Notes: generated from the sequence alone by a model not told the origin. A DNA stretch of 19,159 bases from an uncultured Eubacteriales bacterium (GCA_905193725.1 CAJJPW010000018.1:1-19159), one strand, 5' to 3'; shown: positions 7,610 to 15,408, numbered from the stretch's first letter. Made by a program: numbers and translations.

Positions 7610-8421
7610 TGAGAAGAACCTCCCTCAATCATGAATTTTTCTATGGTAAATGCTACGCCATCTTGATCGTTAGAAGGTGCGACAAAATCGGCTATATCCT
7701 TCACTTCATCAATGGCGTTGCCAACAGCCACTCCAAGGCCGGCGGCACGGATCATGCTGGCGTCAATCTGGCTATCTCCAATGGCAATGGTCTGCCCGAT
7801 ACTAAGCCCTAGGGAATCGCATAACTCTTGCAATGCACGCCCTTTGGTATACGATTTATCGGTAAACTCTAAAAGGGTGGGCTTGGATCGCATCACATTT
7901 AAATGGGGAAAGAGTTTTTGTGCTCGCTGTTGAATCTCTAATATCTTATTGGTGTCATCCTCCATCATGAGCACTTTAGGGGATGCTAAATCCTCCCTGG
8001 AGAGAAGGTCTGCCCTTTCTTCCCCAGAGCAACCATAGTGGTCGGCATAGAACTGGGCGTATTTGTTATATTTGGGATACCAAATGAGCCCGTCGTGATA
8101 CACATGGGCGTGTATGCCGTATTCCTGTGCGAGTTCTAGTATTTTTTTGCAGTCGGGCGTGCTCACTGTATGGGTTACAATGGCGTTACCGTCTTTATCC
8201 ATAATTTGATTGCCCCCAAAGGTAATGGCAGGGCTCTGAATGCCAAAGATGTCGTAAAAGGGCTTGATACCGCTATAAGCTCTACCAGAAGCTAGCACGA
8301 TAAACTTGCCCATTTTTGCCGCCTTTTGAATGGTGGCAACGGTATGATCCGAAAGGGTTAGATCACTGTGCAGTAATGTATCGTCAATGTCAATTGCAAT
8401 GAGCTGATAAGGCATACCCAT
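7606..8421 (-). CDS. Cof-type HAD-superfamily phosphatase
   Basis: A 271-residue haloacid dehalogenase-like hydrolase of the Cof/type IIB group, acting on small sugar or cofactor phosphates; substrate unknown. The motifs are in order: IDIDDTLL near residues 9-16 with the nucleophile Asp, LASGRAY for motif II, the Lys of KSYTKG for motif III and IGDSQIDASMI for motif IV. The cap lies between motifs II and III. Motif IV reads GDSQID where GDSxND is commoner. The first ATG (8421) is 11 nt from GGGAG; a second in-frame ATG two codons later is further away and less likely. It is the first gene of a two-gene operon with hprK, behind the promoter at 8487-8515. Confidence 0.88.
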   Translation of the reverse strand: MGMPYQLIAIDIDDTLLHSDLTLSDHTVATIQKAAKMGKFIVLASGRAYSGIKPFYDIFGIQSPAITFGGNQIMDKDGNAIVTHTVSTPDCKKILELAQEYGIHAHVYHDGLIWYPKYNKYAQFYADHYGCSGEERADLLSREDLASPKVLMMEDDTNKILEIQQRAQKLFPHLNVMRSKPTLLEFTDKSYTKGRALQELCDSLGLSIGQTIAIGDSQIDASMIRAAGLGVAVGNAIDEVKDIADFVAPSNDQDGVAFTIEKFMIEGGSSQ

Positions 8422-8463
8422 TTGTTAAAATACTCCCATCTTTGGAACTGATTTTTCAAAAAA

Positions 8464-8475
8464 TACCTTAAGGTA
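8464..8475. promoter_or_regulatory. Candidate operator palindrome downstream of the HAD-hprK promoter
   Basis: A perfect 12-bp palindrome, TACCTTAAGGTA, lies about 5-16 nt downstream of the start point predicted from the -10 box at 8487-8492. It has no loop, so it is more likely a dimeric repressor site than a hairpin. No cognate regulator can be named. Confidence 0.4.
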
Positions 8476-8486
8476 CTTGTCCCTTT

Positions 8487-8515
8487 ATTATACCGTCTTT
8501 TTCATGGGATTGCAA
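8487..8515 (-). promoter_or_regulatory. Sigma-A promoter for the HAD-hprK operon
   Basis: Read on the minus strand, -35 TTGCAA (8510-8515) and -10 TATAAT (8487-8492) are separated by exactly 17 nt. The predicted start near 8480 leaves a leader of about 60 nt before the HAD gene. Confidence 0.78.
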
Positions 8516-8555
8516 AACAAATTCCAAAGAAAGATATCCAAAATTCAGCTGGGGA

Positions 8556-8564
8556 TGGTATAAT
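8556..8564 (+). promoter_or_regulatory. Extended -10 promoter for dnaE
   Basis: TGGTATAAT is an extended -10 element (TGnTATAAT). No recognisable -35 lies 17 nt upstream. It is 52 nt before the dnaE ATG and back to back with the HAD-hprK promoter. Confidence 0.6.
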
Positions 8565-8616
8565 AAAAAAAAGATGTTTTGTCATGAGAAAGGACAGGAC
8601 GGAGAGGAGAAAAAAC

Positions 8617-11600
8617 ATGGGATTTACACACTTGCATGTGCATACCGAATACAGCTTGCTGGATGGAGCGGCGAGGATTTCTACTTTGCTGGATAGGGCG
8701 CAGGAGCTGGGCATGGATGCGCTGGCCATTACAGACCATGGAAACATGTTTGGTGTGATAGACTTTTATAAACAGGCGCAGAAGAGGGGGATCAAACCCA
8801 TATTAGGCTGTGAGGTGTATATGGCACAAGGCGGTATGGAGGAAAAGACCAATGAGAGCAGAGAGTACTCCCATCTGATATTGCTGGCCAAAAACAACTG
8901 TGGATATCAGAACTTGATGAAGCTGGTATCTCTAGGTTATCTCAAAGGATATTACTATAAGCCACGCATTGACTATAAAACGCTGTTGGCCTATGGAGAA
9001 GGGCTCATTTGTCTATCTGCCTGCCTAGCGGGGGATCTGCCAAGATATCTACTAGAAGGGCAGGAGGAAAAGGCAAGGAAGCTTGCTAAGACGCTCAAAG
9101 CGGCATTTGGGGAGGACTACTATATCGAGCTGCAAGACCACAATCTGATGGAACAGAAGCAGGTGACGCCCAAGCTGATCGCGCTGGCTAAAGAACTGGA
9201 CATCCCTGTGGTGGCCACCAATGACGTGCATTATGTGAACAAAGAAGACGCCATGGCCCACGAGGTGCTCATGTGCATCCAGATGAATAAAAAGCTGGCG
9301 GACGACAAGCGGCTGACCTTTGAAACCCAGGAGTTTTATCTAAAAAGCGAAGAGGAGATGAATGAGAAGTTCTCCTATGTAAAAGAGGCACTGGAAAATA
9401 CCAACCAAATTGCGCAAAAGTGCAACGTAAATATAGAGTTTGGCAGAACGTTGTTGCCCAAATTCACCAAAGAGGGACAGGCGGATAATGAGGCGTATCT
9501 GAGAGAACTCACCAGACAAGGGGTGGAGAGAAAGTACCCCGAGGTAACAAAAGAAATCCAGGAGCGGATGGAGTATGAGTTGAGTACCATCGTTAATATG
9601 GGGTTTGTGGACTACTTTTTGATCGTCTCGGACTTTGTGAGATACGCTAAAGAGCACGGCATAGTGGTAGGGCCCGGAAGAGGAAGTGCAGCAGGAAGCT
9701 TAGTGGCCTATGCCCTAGATATCACCGGCATCGATCCATTGGAATACAACCTACTGTTCGAGCGCTTTTTAAACCCGGAGAGAATCTCCATGCCGGATAT
9801 TGACATCGATTTCTGCTACGAGAGAAGGGGCGAGGTCATCGACTACGTGGTGGAAAAGTATGGGGAAGACAATGTAGCCCAGATCATCACCTTTGGAACG
9901 CTGGGTGCGCGGCAGGTAATTCGAGATGTGGCGAGGGCCATGGGCATCAGCGTATTGACAGCGGATACCATCGCCAAGATGGTGCCTTTCGAGCTGAAGA
10001 TGACCATTGCAAAAGCGCTGGATCAAAATGCAAAGTTGCGAACGCAGTACGAAAACGACCCCCAGATCAAGGAACTTTTGGATACAGCTATGAAATTGGA
10101 GGGAATGCCCCGCCATGCTTCAACTCATGCGGCAGGCGTGGTGATTTCCGATAGACCGGTTGTGGAGTACGTTCCCCTCTATAAAAACCCGAAGGATGAG
10201 AGCATCGTAACCCAATTTCCCATGACTACCTTGGAAGAGTTGGGTCTGCTGAAGATGGACTTTTTAGGCCTTAGAACGCTTACAGTGATTCGGGATGCGG
10301 TGGATATCGTCAAAAAAAATCGGGGGATCACTTTAGATATGGAGAATATCGACATGCAGGACCCAAAAGTCTATCAGCTGATCTCCAGTGGGGAGACGGA
10401 CGGCATGTTCCAATTGGAAAGCGATGGCATGAAAAACCTCATGCGGGAGCTCAAACCAGAGTCTTTAGGGGACATCATGGTGGGGATTTCCCTGTTTCGA
10501 CCGGGCCCTATGTCCAAAATTCCAGACTACATTAGGGGAAAGGACAACCCATCTAAAGTGCACTACGACCACCCCATGCTGGAGAAAATTCTCAAGGATA
10601 CCTATGGTTGCATGGTCTACCAGGAACAAGTGATGGAGATAGTGCGGGATATGGCGGGCTATTCTCTGGGCAGAAGTGACTTGGTGCGCCGTGCCATGTC
10701 CAAGAAAAAAGCAGATGTGATGGAAAAGGAGCGGCAAATCTTCCTCTATGGACAGGAGGAAAACGGCGTTGTCACAGTAGAAGGGGCGCTGCGCAGAGGG
10801 GTCTCCAAAGAAGTGGCAACTAAAATCTTCGATCAAATGATGGACTTTGCCCAGTATGCCTTTAACAAATCCCATGCCTGTGCCTATGCGGTGATTTCCT
10901 ACCAGACGGCATACCTAAAGTGCTACTACAAGGTGGAGTTTATGACGGCGCTGCTCAACAGTTTTATCCATAACTCGGATAAGCTGCCGGAATACATGAA
11001 CTACTTGCGCAAGGAAAATATAGAGATCTTACCGCCGGATATCAACCGCTCCTCCATGCGGTTTGACGTAGAGGGAGAGCAGGTGCGGTTTGGCCTATCC
11101 GCCATTCGCAATGTGGGAGATGCAGTAGGAGGCGTAATTGTAGAGAGGGAGAATGGCCCTTATGAGAGCTTAGAGGACTTTATCAACCGCAATATCGACT
11201 TGCTCAATAAGAAGCGAGTGGAGAGCCTCATATTGAGTGGATGCTTTGACAGCTTACACCCCAACAGAGCACAGCTCATGGAAGTGTATGAAGAGATCAT
11301 GAAGCAGTCTACTGCGGCTAAAAAGCGGGAGATGTCTGGCCAGATGAGCTTATTTGACCTATCCGACGACATTTCTCTAGGCAGCAAAATCTCCTATCCA
11401 CCTATTGAGGAGTACTCCCAACGGGTGAAGCTAGCCTATGAAAAGGAGATGACGGGGGTATACATCTCAGGGCACCCGCTCAAAAGCATGGAGAGAGAGA
11501 TTGCCGCCCAAAAGGACAACGTCAGCTCCATCCTCCGTAAGGCTCAGGATACCCAAAATGTGGATGTGGTAGATGGGATGACGGTGGATCTCATTTGTAT

Positions 11601-12066
11601 TTTGACATCTGTCAATGTGCGCACCACCAAGGCAAAACAGGTAATGGCCCGGGTGGTATTGGAAGACCTCTACGGCAGCATGAATGGCCTGGTGTTTCCT
11701 ACGGTGTATCGGGAATACGAAGAGGTGATAAGGCAAGACCAAATCGTAAGAGTGAGCGGCAGAGTTGCCGTGGAAGAGGGCGGCGGATGCGAACTCATCA
11801 TCAGCAAAGTAGTACCGTATCTGCCCACAGAGCCGGAATACGCCGGCAAGACGCTGTTTTTAAAGGTGCCCAACCGGGAGAATATCCACTTTGGTTATGT
11901 GAAAGAGATTTTAGGGCATTATAAAGGTAATAGCGTTATTAAGGTGTTTTTAGAGCAGTCTAACCAGAAATTTTTGATGCAGGGAAAGCTGGGGGTTACT
12001 TATACCAAAAAAATGATCGAGCAATTGCGTCAGTATCTGGGAGAGGAGAATGTGAAAATACAGTAG
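8617..12066 (+). CDS. dnaE: DNA polymerase III alpha subunit DnaE
   Basis: Replicative C-family polymerase, 1149 residues from the ATG at 8617, which follows GGAGAGGAGA. The upstream in-frame ATG at 8584 lacks a site and adds a basic non-conserved stretch. Domains in order: an N-terminal PHP domain with HLHVHTEYS and AITDHGN at the front and TNDVHYV later, suggesting the metal site is kept; the palm with GPGRGSAAGS and PDIDIDF, whose Asp396 and Asp398 plus Asp548 (KMDFLGL) match the catalytic acids; the fingers and HASTHAAGVV; a C-terminal helix-hairpin-helix region; a QMSLF clamp-binding motif near 909-913; and an OB fold beginning near VDLICILTSV. There is no proofreading exonuclease insert, so it is DnaE and not PolC. 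Firmicutes normally carry PolC elsewhere. pfkA downstream is a common clostridial neighbour. Confidence 0.97.
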   Translation: MGFTHLHVHTEYSLLDGAARISTLLDRAQELGMDALAITDHGNMFGVIDFYKQAQKRGIKPILGCEVYMAQGGMEEKTNESREYSHLILLAKNNCGYQNLMKLVSLGYLKGYYYKPRIDYKTLLAYGEGLICLSACLAGDLPRYLLEGQEEKARKLAKTLKAAFGEDYYIELQDHNLMEQKQVTPKLIALAKELDIPVVATNDVHYVNKEDAMAHEVLMCIQMNKKLADDKRLTFETQEFYLKSEEEMNEKFSYVKEALENTNQIAQKCNVNIEFGRTLLPKFTKEGQADNEAYLRELTRQGVERKYPEVTKEIQERMEYELSTIVNMGFVDYFLIVSDFVRYAKEHGIVVGPGRGSAAGSLVAYALDITGIDPLEYNLLFERFLNPERISMPDIDIDFCYERRGEVIDYVVEKYGEDNVAQIITFGTLGARQVIRDVARAMGISVLTADTIAKMVPFELKMTIAKALDQNAKLRTQYENDPQIKELLDTAMKLEGMPRHASTHAAGVVISDRPVVEYVPLYKNPKDESIVTQFPMTTLEELGLLKMDFLGLRTLTVIRDAVDIVKKNRGITLDMENIDMQDPKVYQLISSGETDGMFQLESDGMKNLMRELKPESLGDIMVGISLFRPGPMSKIPDYIRGKDNPSKVHYDHPMLEKILKDTYGCMVYQEQVMEIVRDMAGYSLGRSDLVRRAMSKKKADVMEKERQIFLYGQEENGVVTVEGALRRGVSKEVATKIFDQMMDFAQYAFNKSHACAYAVISYQTAYLKCYYKVEFMTALLNSFIHNSDKLPEYMNYLRKENIEILPPDINRSSMRFDVEGEQVRFGLSAIRNVGDAVGGVIVERENGPYESLEDFINRNIDLLNKKRVESLILSGCFDSLHPNRAQLMEVYEEIMKQSTAAKKREMSGQMSLFDLSDDISLGSKISYPPIEEYSQRVKLAYEKEMTGVYISGHPLKSMEREIAAQKDNVSSILRKAQDTQNVDVVDGMTVDLICILTSVNVRTTKAKQVMARVVLEDLYGSMNGLVFPTVYREYEEVIRQDQIVRVSGRVAVEEGGGCELIISKVVPYLPTEPEYAGKTLFLKVPNRENIHFGYVKEILGHYKGNSVIKVFLEQSNQKFLMQGKLGVTYTKKMIEQLRQYLGEENVKIQ

Positions 12067-12092
12067 AAAATAGGCCCCAAGAGATATTTTTA

Positions 12093-12121
12093 TTGATAGA
12101 CTTTTGGAAATATGCTAGAAT
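12093..12121 (+). promoter_or_regulatory. Sigma-A promoter upstream of mtrB
   Basis: TTGATA (12093-12098), 17 nt, then TAGAAT (12116-12121) with a TG at 12113-12114 forming an extended -10. Predicted start near 12128, giving a leader of about 70 nt for mtrB. The terminator-like hairpin at 12132 would be at the very 5' end of this transcript. Confidence 0.6.
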
Positions 12122-12131
12122 AATTTATAGA

Positions 12132-12163
12132 AATGTAAATTTTTAGTTTACATTGTTTTTTTT
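12132..12163 (+). terminator. Hairpin with T8 tract after dnaE
   Basis: AATGTAAA (12132-12139) pairs with TTTACATT (12147-12154) over a 7-nt loop, followed after one G by eight T residues. The stem is AT-rich but the T-run is strong. The simplest reading is the dnaE terminator; a role at the mtrB promoter is possible because the repeat sits just past the predicted start. Confidence 0.65.
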
Positions 12164-12197
12164 CCTGAACTTGAATGTGGGCACAGGAGGCAAATGA

Positions 12198-12428
12198 TTG
12201 AACGACCAAGAAGATATTAAGAACGATTTTGTAGTGGTAAAGGCTTTGGAGGATGGTGTAAACTTTATTGGCATTACGCGTGGGCAGGATACGAAACTAC
12301 ATCATACGGAAAAACTGGATAAAGGAGAGGTATTTATCGCCCAATTTACGCACAACACCTCGGCAATGAAAATTCGCGGCAAGGCAAAGATCTTTACAAA
12401 GTTTGGCGAGGTGGAATCTGGAGAATGA
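12198..12428 (+). CDS. mtrB: Tryptophan RNA-binding attenuation protein TRAP
   Basis: A 76-residue protein close to B. subtilis MtrB along its full length. TRAP forms an 11-subunit ring that binds tryptophan between subunits and then wraps RNA with repeated GAG/UAG triplets, ending transcription or blocking translation of trp genes. The RNA-contacting basic residues align as Lys39, Lys58 and Arg60 (K37, K56, R58 in B. subtilis). Tryptophan-site residues Thr27, Thr32, Gln49, Thr51 and Ser55 are kept, within GITRGQDTK and [15 protein letters not shown]. Start: TTG at 12198, 7 nt from AGGAGG (12185-12190). An ATG at 12194 is out of frame, only 3 nt from that site and closes after eight codons. 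No trp gene or triplet-repeat leader is in this window, so its targets are elsewhere. Confidence 0.94.
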   Translation: MNDQEDIKNDFVVVKALEDGVNFIGITRGQDTKLHHTEKLDKGEVFIAQFTHNTSAMKIRGKAKIFTKFGEVESGE

Positions 12429-12464
12429 GGGCCACCGGCTCAAAATAGTTAAGGAGGCTTTTTT

Positions 12465-12662
12465 ATGTGGGTAGTTGTCAGCATGGCTAAGAGTAAACAA
12501 GCGGCGGACAATATCACGGCCGCACTGAGTGCAGAGGGTATTTTAGTAAAGCAAAAGCCTATTTATAAGAAGGTGGATGAACACAAAAACTATTTTGAAA
12601 TTTTGGTTTTGGGTTCAGAAGCAGATGCCGCACGGGAAATTATTGTGGAAAAAGGTCTTTAA
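12465..12662 (+). CDS. Small conserved-looking protein of 65 residues, DUF2007-like
   Basis: Starts at an ATG 7 nt after AAGGAGG. The pattern of a short strand (MWVVVSMA), a helix rich in Ala, Lys and Asp, a strand (ILVKQKPIY), a Tyr-Phe-Glu-Ile-Leu-Val strand and a final helix ending in VEKGL suggests a compact beta-alpha-beta-beta-alpha fold like the DUF2007 'putative signal transducing' proteins. My memory is that clostridial relatives sit just before pfkA or after dnaE and are sometimes mislabelled glutamate decarboxylase, which a 65-residue protein cannot be. It has no Cys, His cluster or catalytic motif. It is 36 nt after mtrB and 38 nt before pfkA, so it is likely cotranscribed with both. 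Function unknown. Confidence 0.72.
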   Translation: MWVVVSMAKSKQAADNITAALSAEGILVKQKPIYKKVDEHKNYFEILVLGSEADAAREIIVEKGL

Positions 12663-12700
12663 ATTTAAAACAGATTATTAAATAAAGTTTGAGGAGTTAG

Positions 12701-13672
12701 ATGATGAAAAGGATTGGTATTTTAACAAGCGGTGGAGATACACCGGGAATGAATGCGGCCATTAAAGCGGTAGCAGCAGCTGCAAAATACCGTGGCATGA
12801 CTGTTATGGGAATTCACAAGGGTTATGCAGGCCTTTTGGAGGGTAGAATTTCTGAACTGCGCAATGAAGATTTGGATGGCATTATTGCCAAAGGAGGCAC
12901 CATCCTCAAGACAGCGCGCTGTGCAGAAATGCGCACCAAAGAGGGACAGGAAAAGGCCGTGAAAGTGCTCAATGCATTTGGCATTGAGGGCTTAGTAGTA
13001 ATCGGTGGCGACGGTAGCTTTATGGGAGCCAAGATTCTCTCTCATATGGGGATAGCTGCCATTGGGCTTCCGGGGACAATTGATAACGACTTGGCTTATA
13101 CGGATTATACCATTGGTTTTGACACAGCGGTAAACTGCGTTATCAATGAGATTTCCAGAATTCGCGATACGATGATCTCTCACGAGAGAATTGGCGTGGT
13201 AGAAGTTATGGGAAATAAGTGCGGCGATATTGCACTGTACTCTGGTATTGCCAGCGATGCAGAGTTTATTTTACTGCCAGAGCTGGAATTCGACGTAGAC
13301 GAGATCTGCGAAAAACTGATTACCAGCCGGATCAAGGGCAAGATGACCAGCATCATTGTCATTGCAGAGGGCGCAGGCAAGGGCGAGGCACTTGCTAATT
13401 ACATCAAAGCGAAGACGAATTTGGATGTAAAGGCGATTGTACTGGGACACGTACAGCGTGGCGGTAATGCCTCTGCATTTGACATTCTTCTCTCCACTAA
13501 ACTAGGCAACAGGGCTGTAGAGCTGCTCACTGAGGGCATTACAGGCAGAGTTGTGGGCATCAAGAACAACAAGATTGTAGACTACGACATTGACGAGGCG
13601 CTGGCCACCAAGATGAAATTCGAAGAAAAGCTCTACAATATGCACGAAGAAATGATGGCACATTGGTTCTAG
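12701..13672 (+). CDS. pfkA: ATP-dependent 6-phosphofructokinase with altered sites
   Basis: Phosphorylates fructose-6-phosphate, the committed step of glycolysis. The 323 residues are the normal length. Seen: SGGDTPGMNAA with the ATP-binding glycines (11-12), Arg73, IGGDGSFMGA with Asp104 and the glycine of ATP-dependent enzymes, the catalytic GTIDND with Asp128, Arg163, Glu223, and GHVQRGG with His250 and Arg253. Differences from the E. coli and Bacillus enzymes: the fructose-6-phosphate Arg171 equivalent is Asn172 (MGNKCGD instead of MGRxCGD) and Arg243 is Lys244. In the effector pocket Arg21, Arg25 and Arg211 equivalents are Lys22, Ala26 and Lys212. The fold and catalysis look intact; substrate affinity and ADP/PEP control may differ. 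Ribosome site GAGGAG precedes the ATG, and a thioesterase-like gene follows after 12 nt. Confidence 0.95.
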   Translation: MMKRIGILTSGGDTPGMNAAIKAVAAAAKYRGMTVMGIHKGYAGLLEGRISELRNEDLDGIIAKGGTILKTARCAEMRTKEGQEKAVKVLNAFGIEGLVVIGGDGSFMGAKILSHMGIAAIGLPGTIDNDLAYTDYTIGFDTAVNCVINEISRIRDTMISHERIGVVEVMGNKCGDIALYSGIASDAEFILLPELEFDVDEICEKLITSRIKGKMTSIIVIAEGAGKGEALANYIKAKTNLDVKAIVLGHVQRGGNASAFDILLSTKLGNRAVELLTEGITGRVVGIKNNKIVDYDIDEALATKMKFEEKLYNMHEEMMAHWF

Positions 13673-13684
13673 GAGGATAAGTGC

Positions 13685-14101
13685 GTGAACGCTATCTCGA
13701 TGGACATTGTGGTGAGGTATTCGGAGACGGGCGGACTGGGATTTGTAAGTCACTCCAGCATCTACGACTGGTATGACATGATCCAGTACGAATTTTTGCG
13801 CAAGCATGGCTTTGAATACGCGCAGATGGAGCAACAGGGGCATATGCTGGTGACCATTGAAAACTCCTGCAAGTTTTTAGCGCCGGCTTACTTGGGGCAA
13901 GAACTGAGGATTTCCATGAGTGTGAAGGAGATCACCCCGCTAAAGGTTGTGTTCGAATACGATATCATACGCAAGAAGGATGGTGTTCGCATTGCAAAGG
14001 GGCACTCGGTGCATGCCTGTGTAGATCGAAATTTCCGCCCAGTAGTCTTTGAGACACAACTGCCTGGGCTCCATCGGCTACTGAAACAGTTGGCAGAGTA
14101 A
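13685..14101 (+). CDS. Hotdog-fold thioesterase-like protein (YbgC/4HBT family)
   Basis: A 138-residue protein of the 4-hydroxybenzoyl-CoA thioesterase/YbgC type, which hydrolyse acyl-CoA thioesters. The N-terminal motif RYSETGGLGFVSHSSIYDWY aligns with the family's YxDTDxxGxVxHxxY, but the catalytic Asp is Gly16; His23 and the helix after it are kept. The rest fits a single hotdog domain (ENSCKFLAPAYLGQEL, then the VFEYDIIRK and GHSVHACVD strands). The GTG at 13685 is 8 nt from AGGAGG, which overlaps the pfkA stop; another GTG at 13681 is out of frame. The gene is the last of the mtrB-pfkA unit and is followed by a terminator. Either it uses another residue (Glu14 is adjacent) or it has lost hydrolysis and binds acyl-CoA. 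Substrate unknown. Confidence 0.82.
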   Translation: MNAISMDIVVRYSETGGLGFVSHSSIYDWYDMIQYEFLRKHGFEYAQMEQQGHMLVTIENSCKFLAPAYLGQELRISMSVKEITPLKVVFEYDIIRKKDGVRIAKGHSVHACVDRNFRPVVFETQLPGLHRLLKQLAE

Positions 14102-14118
14102 AAATAATAGAAGTATGG

Positions 14119-14149
14119 AAAAGAGCTGACATGGATAGTTGGCTCTTTT
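14119..14149 (+). terminator. Terminator of the pfkA-thioesterase unit
   Basis: AAAAGAGCTGAC (14119-14130) pairs with GTTGGCTCTTTT (14138-14149) with two G-U wobbles and a 7-nt loop, followed by an AT run. It lies 18 nt after the thioesterase stop and separates it from galM. Confidence 0.8.
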
Positions 14150-14206
14150 ATATATACGGAGAGAATGGATGTAGAGTCTAAAAACTTAAAGGGTTGAGGA
14201 GAGCAT

Positions 14207-15250
14207 ATGATGCAAACACGGAGCTTTGGAAAGCTACATAGTGGCCAAATGGCGCAGCTGTTTGTTTTGGAAAATCGCAATCACATGCAGGTGGGGATTA
14301 CCAACTTTGGAGGAGCAGTGGTTTTCATCAAAGTGCCTGACTGGCAAGGAGAGCCGTTGGATGTGGTACTAGGGTATGATGACGTCCAAGGATATGAGAC
14401 CAGAGATACGAATTTTGGTGTGCTGGTGGGCCGATATGCCAACCGCATTCAAGGGGGCGAGTTTTCCCTGGATGGCAAAACCTATATCCTAGAGAAAAAT
14501 GAAGGACAAAACCACCTCCACGGAGGAAGCCAAGGATTTGGTCATAAACTATGGGACTATGAAATACTTTCAGATGGCGTTTTAAAGCTGACGTTAATGA
14601 GTCCAGACGGTGAGGGAGGATATCCGGGCAATGTAACGGCTACGGTAACTTATGCGTTAGACGATGAGAACTGCCTTTCTATCGACTATTTGGTCACGAC
14701 AGATCAAGAGACGATCTGCAATATGACCAATCATTCGTATTTCAATTTAAACGGACAGAGCAGTGGGACGATTTTAAACCACATATTGGAAATCGATGCA
14801 GATGCCATTACTGCGATTGATGAGGAAGGGATTCCCACAGGAGAAATTTTGTCCGTGGGAAATACCCCCTTTGACTTTAGACAGCCCAAGCCCATCGGCA
14901 GAGATATGTGGACCCCTCACCCCCAACTAGAACATACTAGAGGATACGACCACAACTTTGTGCTCAATGAAAAGGGAGCCTATATGGCAAAAGCGAAGGG
15001 AGAGAAGAGCAACTTAGTGATGGAGATGGAGACAACTTGTCCTGGGGTCCAGCTCTATGTGGGAAATTATCTCAACCATGAATTGGGAAAAGAAGGGATA
15101 GTATATCCTACCTATGGCGGATTTTGCCTGGAGACGCAGCTGTTCCCAGATTCCATACACCACAGAAGTTTTCCCTCCTGTGTGATTGACAAGGACCATC
15201 CTTGGAAGCACAGTACCAAATATCGTTTTTACCTGGAAGAGAAAGTATAA
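14207..15250 (+). CDS. galM: Aldose 1-epimerase (mutarotase)
   Basis: Interconverts alpha and beta anomers of galactose or glucose in the cytoplasm. The 347 residues cover the full family length. Motifs: GRYANRI with Arg80 in the sugar site, NHLHGG with His105, NMTNHSYFNLNG with His176 (the presumed general acid), GYDHNF with Asp248 and the catalytic base Glu309 in FCLETQ. Two consecutive ATG codons (14207 and 14210) follow GAGGAGAG; the first is used here, and initiation at the second would cost one residue. It is monocistronic, between the terminators at 14119 and 15324. I see no clear promoter in the 57 nt upstream, so some readthrough is possible. No other galactose genes are nearby, so the partner pathway is not shown. 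Confidence 0.94.
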   Translation: MMQTRSFGKLHSGQMAQLFVLENRNHMQVGITNFGGAVVFIKVPDWQGEPLDVVLGYDDVQGYETRDTNFGVLVGRYANRIQGGEFSLDGKTYILEKNEGQNHLHGGSQGFGHKLWDYEILSDGVLKLTLMSPDGEGGYPGNVTATVTYALDDENCLSIDYLVTTDQETICNMTNHSYFNLNGQSSGTILNHILEIDADAITAIDEEGIPTGEILSVGNTPFDFRQPKPIGRDMWTPHPQLEHTRGYDHNFVLNEKGAYMAKAKGEKSNLVMEMETTCPGVQLYVGNYLNHELGKEGIVYPTYGGFCLETQLFPDSIHHRSFPSCVIDKDHPWKHSTKYRFYLEEKV

Positions 15251-15323
15251 GAGATCATAGCTGAATAGGGATGAGCCGTGCTATCTCAAATGGATGATTG
15301 AGGGTGGAGATCCAACCGATTAA

Positions 15324-15354
15324 AAAGCTCCATGGCATCTTGTCATGGAGCTTT
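15324..15354. terminator. Bidirectional terminator between galM and the decarboxylase genes
   Basis: A perfect 11-bp inverted repeat, AAAGCTCCATG (15324-15334) and CATGGAGCTTT (15344-15354), with a 9-nt loop. The minus strand continues in a run of five T, the plus strand is weaker. It lies between the convergent galM gene and the gamma-subunit gene and can serve both. Confidence 0.85.
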
Positions 15355-15408
15355 ACTAATACCCTTATTTAGCCCTGCTTTGCTATGGTCTACTTTATAG
15401 GCAAATAG

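Noticed and set aside
9052..11873. Several long open frames antisense to or overlapping dnaE
   Set aside because: They lack ribosome sites and recognisable domains and are explained by the codon bias of dnaE on the other frames.
12194..12220. An ATG mini-ORF of eight codons overlapping the mtrB start
   Set aside because: It is only 3 nt from AGGAGG, while the TTG at 12198 is 7 nt away and yields a full TRAP. The overlap is most likely incidental.
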